A stretch of DNA of 64,000 nucleotides from Actinomadura pelletieri DSM 43383 (GTDB taxonomy: Bacteria > Actinomycetota > Actinomycetes > Streptosporangiales > Streptosporangiaceae). This document shows positions 60,577 to 64,000 of this stretch, piece by piece. The position numbers and the translations under genes are program-made. The notes below the pieces were generated by a model. The model did not search any database. It was not told the DNA's origin and saw only the letters and a program-made list of their open reading frames with translations. The stretch spans positions 434,001-498,000 of the forward strand of contig NZ_RBWU01000005.1 in assembly GCF_003634705.1 (NCBI RefSeq). Direction: 5' to 3'. Numbering within the stretch: position 1 is the first letter of the stretch; the number at the start of each line of letters is the position of its first letter.

Positions 60577-61868
60577 TTCGTCTAGGCCGCCCGTTCGTCC
60601 TCGGAGTTCTGCTGCTGACCGCCGCGGGGTGCGGCGGGTCGGCGTCGCCCGCGGTGGCGCCGCCGTCCTCCACACCGCCCGCGGCGGGCTCCGACAGCGG
60701 ACGGACGGGCACGGTCCTGACGAGCGGGCTCAACGAGAACGGGCAGCTCGGCCGTCCCGGCGCGTCCATCGAGACGGGGCTCGCGCCGGTCGGCGGGCTC
60801 GGCGAGGTCCGCGCCGTCGCGGGCGGCGCCCGGCACTCCCTGGCCATCGCCGCGGACGGGACGGTCGTCGCATGGGGCGCCAACGACCAGGGCCAGCTCG
60901 GCGACGGCACGAACCGTGACAGCCGCGTCCCGGTACCGGTGCTCGCCCCGGACGGCGGCCCGGGCCGGCTCACCGGCGTCGTCGCCGTCAGCGCCAACAA
61001 CGACTTCTCCATGGCGCTGCGCCGCGACGGGACGGTGGTGACGTGGGGCGACGGGTCGTCGGGGCAGCGCGGCATCGGCGAGCGCACCAGCCCCCGCTTC
61101 CCGACGACGGTGAAGTCCCCGGACGGCCGCCGGGCGCTGAGGGACGTCGCCGCGATCGCCGCCGACGGGCACACCGAGCTGGTGCTGCGCCGCAACGGGC
61201 AGGTGCTCGCGTGGGGCGCCAACGACTACGGCATGGTCGGCGACGGCACCCGCGAGGACCGTTCCCTACCCGTGCCGGTGCGCGGCCTGGACGGCGCGGG
61301 ACGGTTGAAGGACGTCGTCCGCATCGCGATCGGCGGCCAGTACGGCCTGGCGCTGCTCCGCGACGGGCGCGTCGTGTCGTGGGGGCACAACGACCTCGGC
61401 CAGCTAGGCGACGGCACCCGGAACGGCCGCCTCACCCCCGCACCGGTACGCGGCGTGGGCGGGAACGGCGTCCTCGACCGCGTCATCTCGGTCGCGGCGG
61501 CGGAGAAGCACGGCTACGCGGTCCGCGCGGACGGCACCGTCGTCGCCTGGGGCAACAACACCGCAGGACAGCTCGGCGACGGCACGCTGAAACTCCGCGA
61601 GACCCCCGTCGAGGTCGTCGGACGCGGCGACGAGAAGCGGCTGCGCGGGGTCGCGCAGGTCTTCGCGGGCGAGGCGTACGGCGCGGCGGTCCTCACCAAC
61701 GGCACGACGCTGACCTGGGGCGCGGGCGGCAGCGGACAGCTCGGCTCCGGAAAACGAGCGCCACGCAGCCGTCCAGGCGAGGTGGTCACAACACAAGGCG
61801 GCGCCCCCGGCACCGCCCTGACAGTCGGCGTCGGCGAACGCCATCTGATCCTGCTGGCGCGCCCCTAG
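60573..61868 (+). CDS. RCC1-repeat lipoprotein
   Basis: A 431-residue lipoprotein. Signal MIRLGRPFVLGVLLLTAAGC with the lipobox cysteine at C20. The mature part is a beta-propeller of about seven RCC1 repeats: GTVVAWGANDQGQLGDGTN, GQVLAWGANDYGMVGDGTRE and so on. RCC1 propellers usually bind proteins. Overlaps the methyltransferase stop (ATGA), so it is the last gene of the rightward operon. A role as an outer-face partner of the polysaccharide apparatus is an inference from position. Confidence 0.82.
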   Translation: MIRLGRPFVLGVLLLTAAGCGGSASPAVAPPSSTPPAAGSDSGRTGTVLTSGLNENGQLGRPGASIETGLAPVGGLGEVRAVAGGARHSLAIAADGTVVAWGANDQGQLGDGTNRDSRVPVPVLAPDGGPGRLTGVVAVSANNDFSMALRRDGTVVTWGDGSSGQRGIGERTSPRFPTTVKSPDGRRALRDVAAIAADGHTELVLRRNGQVLAWGANDYGMVGDGTREDRSLPVPVRGLDGAGRLKDVVRIAIGGQYGLALLRDGRVVSWGHNDLGQLGDGTRNGRLTPAPVRGVGGNGVLDRVISVAAAEKHGYAVRADGTVVAWGNNTAGQLGDGTLKLRETPVEVVGRGDEKRLRGVAQVFAGEAYGAAVLTNGTTLTWGAGGSGQLGSGKRAPRSRPGEVVTTQGGAPGTALTVGVGERHLILLARP

Positions 61869-62097
61869 CCGTTCTTCAACGGCTCGGGGCTGCCGCGAAC
61901 AGCTCAGCGGCTCCGGGAAACGGGCGCTGAGTTGATTGCAGGAACGGCCCACTGCGCTCGCCGTGCGGCTCACTACGTGACCGTTCCTGTGCGAACGCGC
62001 ATCGCTTCGCGATCCGCCCGGTATCGCTTGCCTTCGGCTTTGCTGCACCGGGCGGGTCACGTGTTCGCGTGCGGGCTGAGGCCCGTCGGAGGAGGTG
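61869..62097. repeat. Intergenic palindrome-rich region between convergent genes
   Basis: It contains AGGAACGG (61940-61947) pairing with CCGTTCCT (61981-61988), a short atcgcttcgcgat palindrome (62001-62013) and a 9-bp stem ccgcccggt (62014-62022/62047-62055). The first ~25 bp after the RCC1 stop resemble the 3' end of the convergent gene at 62098 (gttcttc, then ggctcggg). The hairpins may serve as terminators for both strands. No gene seen. Confidence 0.6.
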
Positions 62098-62952
62098 TTA
62101 GGCGTTCTTCGGCGGCTCGGGCTGCTGCGGGCCCTCCGGCTTCGGCGCCTCGGCGGACGCCTGCGCGCCCGGCGCCTGACCTCCCGGCGCAGGGGCGCCC
62201 GGGGCCGGCCCGCCCGCGGCCGGGGCGTGACCCGCGGCGGCGGGTGCGGGCGTTGCGGAGCGCCGGCGCCACAGCAGGAACCCGCCCCCCGCGGCGACCA
62301 CGGCCGCCACGCCGGCGCCGGTGAGCACGAACGGCATCGCGGAGCCGCCGTCCTTCTCCTCAGCGGCCACATAGCCCGCCGCGGGCGCGGTGGGCTGCGA
62401 CTGGGCGAGGGTCCGCTCCTCCTGCTGCTGCACCTGCGACTCCGGCGCGGGCTTGCCGTTGTTGCCGGGCTTGCCGGGCTTCGGCGGCGCGTACTTCGAC
62501 TCCGGCAGCGTCCGGACGAACCTCAGCAGCGCCAGGTCGGGCTTGCCCTTGCTGCCCTGGACGGCCGTGGAGTACACCGACTGGACCTGGGCGTCCGGAA
62601 GCGTGTTGGACGACGCCTTGAGCTGGTCGCCCGCCAGCACCACGTAGGTCCCCTTGCGCTTCACCAGTGCCGGGAGCTGCTTGACGATCTGCCCGGCGTC
62701 CTCCCCGGCGGGGACGACCGCGACGAACACCGGGACGGACCGTCCCTGCGCGGAGCGGAGCAGTTCCTGCGCGCCGTCCGTCCGGTAGTACTTGGCGCGC
62801 GAGTCGACGTAGTAGCCGCTCTCGGTGATGCCCTCGGCGACCGCGTCGAGATCGATCTGCGCGTGCGCGGGCGATGCGGTCAGTGCGAGCGCCGGCGCGA
62901 GCGCCAGCACGGTCGTCCCGGACGCGGCGATGCGGCGGACGGAGATGTTCAC
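62098..62952 (-). CDS. Secreted, membrane-anchored protein of unknown function
   Basis: A 284-residue type I membrane protein. Signal peptide TTVLALAPALALTASPAHA, an outside domain of ~140 residues (YYVDSRAKYYRTDGAQELLR; VPVFVAVVPAGEDAGQIV) reminiscent of TPM-like domains, a Pro-rich stalk, one helix (MPFVLTGAGVAAVVAAGGGF) and a Pro-Ala-Gly-rich cytoplasmic tail. The family is not certain. ATG 62952. It is convergent with the RCC1 gene and 136 bp downstream of the glycosyltransferase gene. Confidence 0.65.
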   Translation of the reverse strand: MNISVRRIAASGTTVLALAPALALTASPAHAQIDLDAVAEGITESGYYVDSRAKYYRTDGAQELLRSAQGRSVPVFVAVVPAGEDAGQIVKQLPALVKRKGTYVVLAGDQLKASSNTLPDAQVQSVYSTAVQGSKGKPDLALLRFVRTLPESKYAPPKPGKPGNNGKPAPESQVQQQEERTLAQSQPTAPAAGYVAAEEKDGGSAMPFVLTGAGVAAVVAAGGGFLLWRRRSATPAPAAAGHAPAAGGPAPGAPAPGGQAPGAQASAEAPKPEGPQQPEPPKNA

Positions 62953-63088
62953 CTGAGAGGCTCCTTACGACACTGCGACTTCTGAGGCTGCGAGTTCTGA
63001 GCTGCGACTTCTAGATCTGCGGCGGGCAATCAACGTACCGGCGAACACCGGGAAAGGTGGCCGAAGCCGGGGAAACGGCAGGCATCGG

Positions 63089-63985
63089 TCAGATGCCGCG
63101 CCCCCGGGTGTGCAGGGCGAGCAGGACGCGCTTGCCGGACACGACGCCCGACGCGACGGCCAGCGCGAACGGCACCCGCCGCTCCTTCGGGTTCGCTCTG
63201 ATCGCGCGCGCCGACCAGCGCAGCGCGTCCCGCCGCCGGCCGACGGTGGCGCACCCGAACGCCAGCTGCCCGTAGACGCGGCCCGCCGCGCCCGGCACCT
63301 CGCCGATCTCCGGGTAGTGCTCCAGGAACCACTCCAGCGCCGCGACCTTCGTCTCCCACGCCTGCGCGTAGTACGACGTCAGCCCCCACAGCACCCGGAC
63401 GTACGGCTCGTCGACGTTCACGACCGGGTGGCGGCGGGCGGCGCGGAGCGCGAGGTCCCAGTCCTCGCCCTGGCTGCCGGGGATCGTCTCGTCCACCATG
63501 CCGATCTCCACCAGCGGCTCACGGCGCGCGACATAGGTGGACGAGTGGACGCTCATCATCCGGTCGCGGATCAGCGCGTCGTAGGTGACACGGTCGGTGC
63601 CGGCGAGGCGGGGCAGCTCGCGCCCGTCGAAGTCGATGACGATGCCGGAGCTGCACAGCACCGCGTCGGGCTCGGCCTCCAGCGCCTTCACCTGCGCGGC
63701 GAGCTTGCCGGGCAGCCACTGGTCGTCGTCGTCGCAGAACGCGACGAGGTCGGTGTCCAGATGGTCGATCCCGGAGTTGCGGGCGCCGGCGAGGCCGGGC
63801 GCCCGGGTGTTGGCGATCACCTCGACCCGGTCGCCGGCGAGCGAGGCGTCCGGCTCGGCCCGGTCGAACACGACGACGGCGCGCAGCTCGCCGTCGTACT
63901 CCTGCGCCAGCACCGACTCCAGCGCGCGGCGCAGCAGCTCCGGCCTGTTGTGCGTCGGGAGGACGACTCCGACGGATGGGGGCAT
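63089..63985 (-). CDS. Family 2 glycosyltransferase
   Basis: A 298-residue inverting glycosyltransferase. GVVLPTHNRPELLRRALESV is the N-terminal nucleotide-binding strand-loop. FCDDDDQWLPGKL has the metal-binding D-x-D (85-88), and SQGEDWDLALRAARR is the E-D-x-D/D-W catalytic region. No membrane helix, so it works at the inner face on lipid-linked acceptors. ATG 63985 lies near the right edge of the window. It may supply sugars for the neighbouring polysaccharide pathway, but on the other strand. Confidence 0.86.
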   Translation of the reverse strand: MPPSVGVVLPTHNRPELLRRALESVLAQEYDGELRAVVVFDRAEPDASLAGDRVEVIANTRAPGLAGARNSGIDHLDTDLVAFCDDDDQWLPGKLAAQVKALEAEPDAVLCSSGIVIDFDGRELPRLAGTDRVTYDALIRDRMMSVHSSTYVARREPLVEIGMVDETIPGSQGEDWDLALRAARRHPVVNVDEPYVRVLWGLTSYYAQAWETKVAALEWFLEHYPEIGEVPGAAGRVYGQLAFGCATVGRRRDALRWSARAIRANPKERRVPFALAVASGVVSGKRVLLALHTRGRGI

Positions 63986-64000
63986 CGAGGACCTGCCTAT

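Noticed and set aside
2815..61868. Natural-product (polyketide or peptide) gene cluster
   Set aside because: No polyketide synthase, peptide synthetase, lanthipeptide or terpene gene is seen; the sigma/ABC and MMPL genes alone are not enough.

Overview
The window is high-GC DNA with many GTG starts, ATGA/GTGA gene overlaps and a typical actinobacterial gene order (mfd, a SurA-like lipoprotein, mazG, then eno, ftsB, DUF501, ppx). It most likely comes from a filamentous actinomycete chromosome of the Streptosporangiales/Actinomadura kind; the genus is my inference. No integrase, transposase, phage gene or CRISPR array was found.

Layout. 0-19 kb is mixed metabolism: the start of a threonine/serine dehydratase gene, a ROK kinase and FIST sensor pair, a MoxR-like AAA ATPase with a VWA protein, a secreted esterase, cystathionine gamma-synthase, an MMPL transporter, a small DUF2283/unknown gene pair, cystathionine beta-synthase, a four-gene operon (ECF sigma factor, zinc anti-sigma factor, ABC ATPase, ABC permease) and a thiolase. 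19-24 kb holds a small DUF4287-like gene, an unusual tRNA gene, NADH dehydrogenase II, uracil-DNA glycosylase and a DUF2510 protein. 24-38 kb is the conserved housekeeping block, read leftward and interrupted by an orphan sensor kinase, a coiled-coil protein, an oxidoreductase and a penicillin-binding protein.

38-64 kb is a cell-surface region. It opens with a methyltransferase and an APS kinase fused to a degenerate ATP-sulfurylase domain. Next come a TauE/SafE exporter, a WecG/TagA-type glycosyltransferase, and two related secreted beta-propeller proteins on either side of a secreted DNRLRE/GH26-like protein. Then follows a tightly overlapping run: O-antigen-ligase-like polymerase, APH-like kinase, sulfotransferase, Pro-Ala-Gly repeat peptide, two Wzz-type co-polymerases, Wzx-type flippase, ParB-like/methyltransferase fusion and RCC1 lipoprotein. 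A membrane-anchored secreted protein and a family 2 glycosyltransferase lie on the other strand.

How they may work together. The run from 50046 to 61868 has most parts of a Wzx/Wzy-style polysaccharide pathway, plus a sulfotransferase whose donor (PAPS) would come from the APS kinase 12 kb upstream. I infer a surface glycan that is modified, probably sulfated. Both co-polymerases have lost the ATP-binding motif of bacterial tyrosine kinases. This is the best candidate for an undescribed system here. Other items worth attention are the 51-bp in-frame triplicated palindrome inside the APS kinase gene, the short-variable-arm tRNA with a UAA anticodon and no U33, and the sensor kinase whose ribosome-binding site and reading frame do not match.
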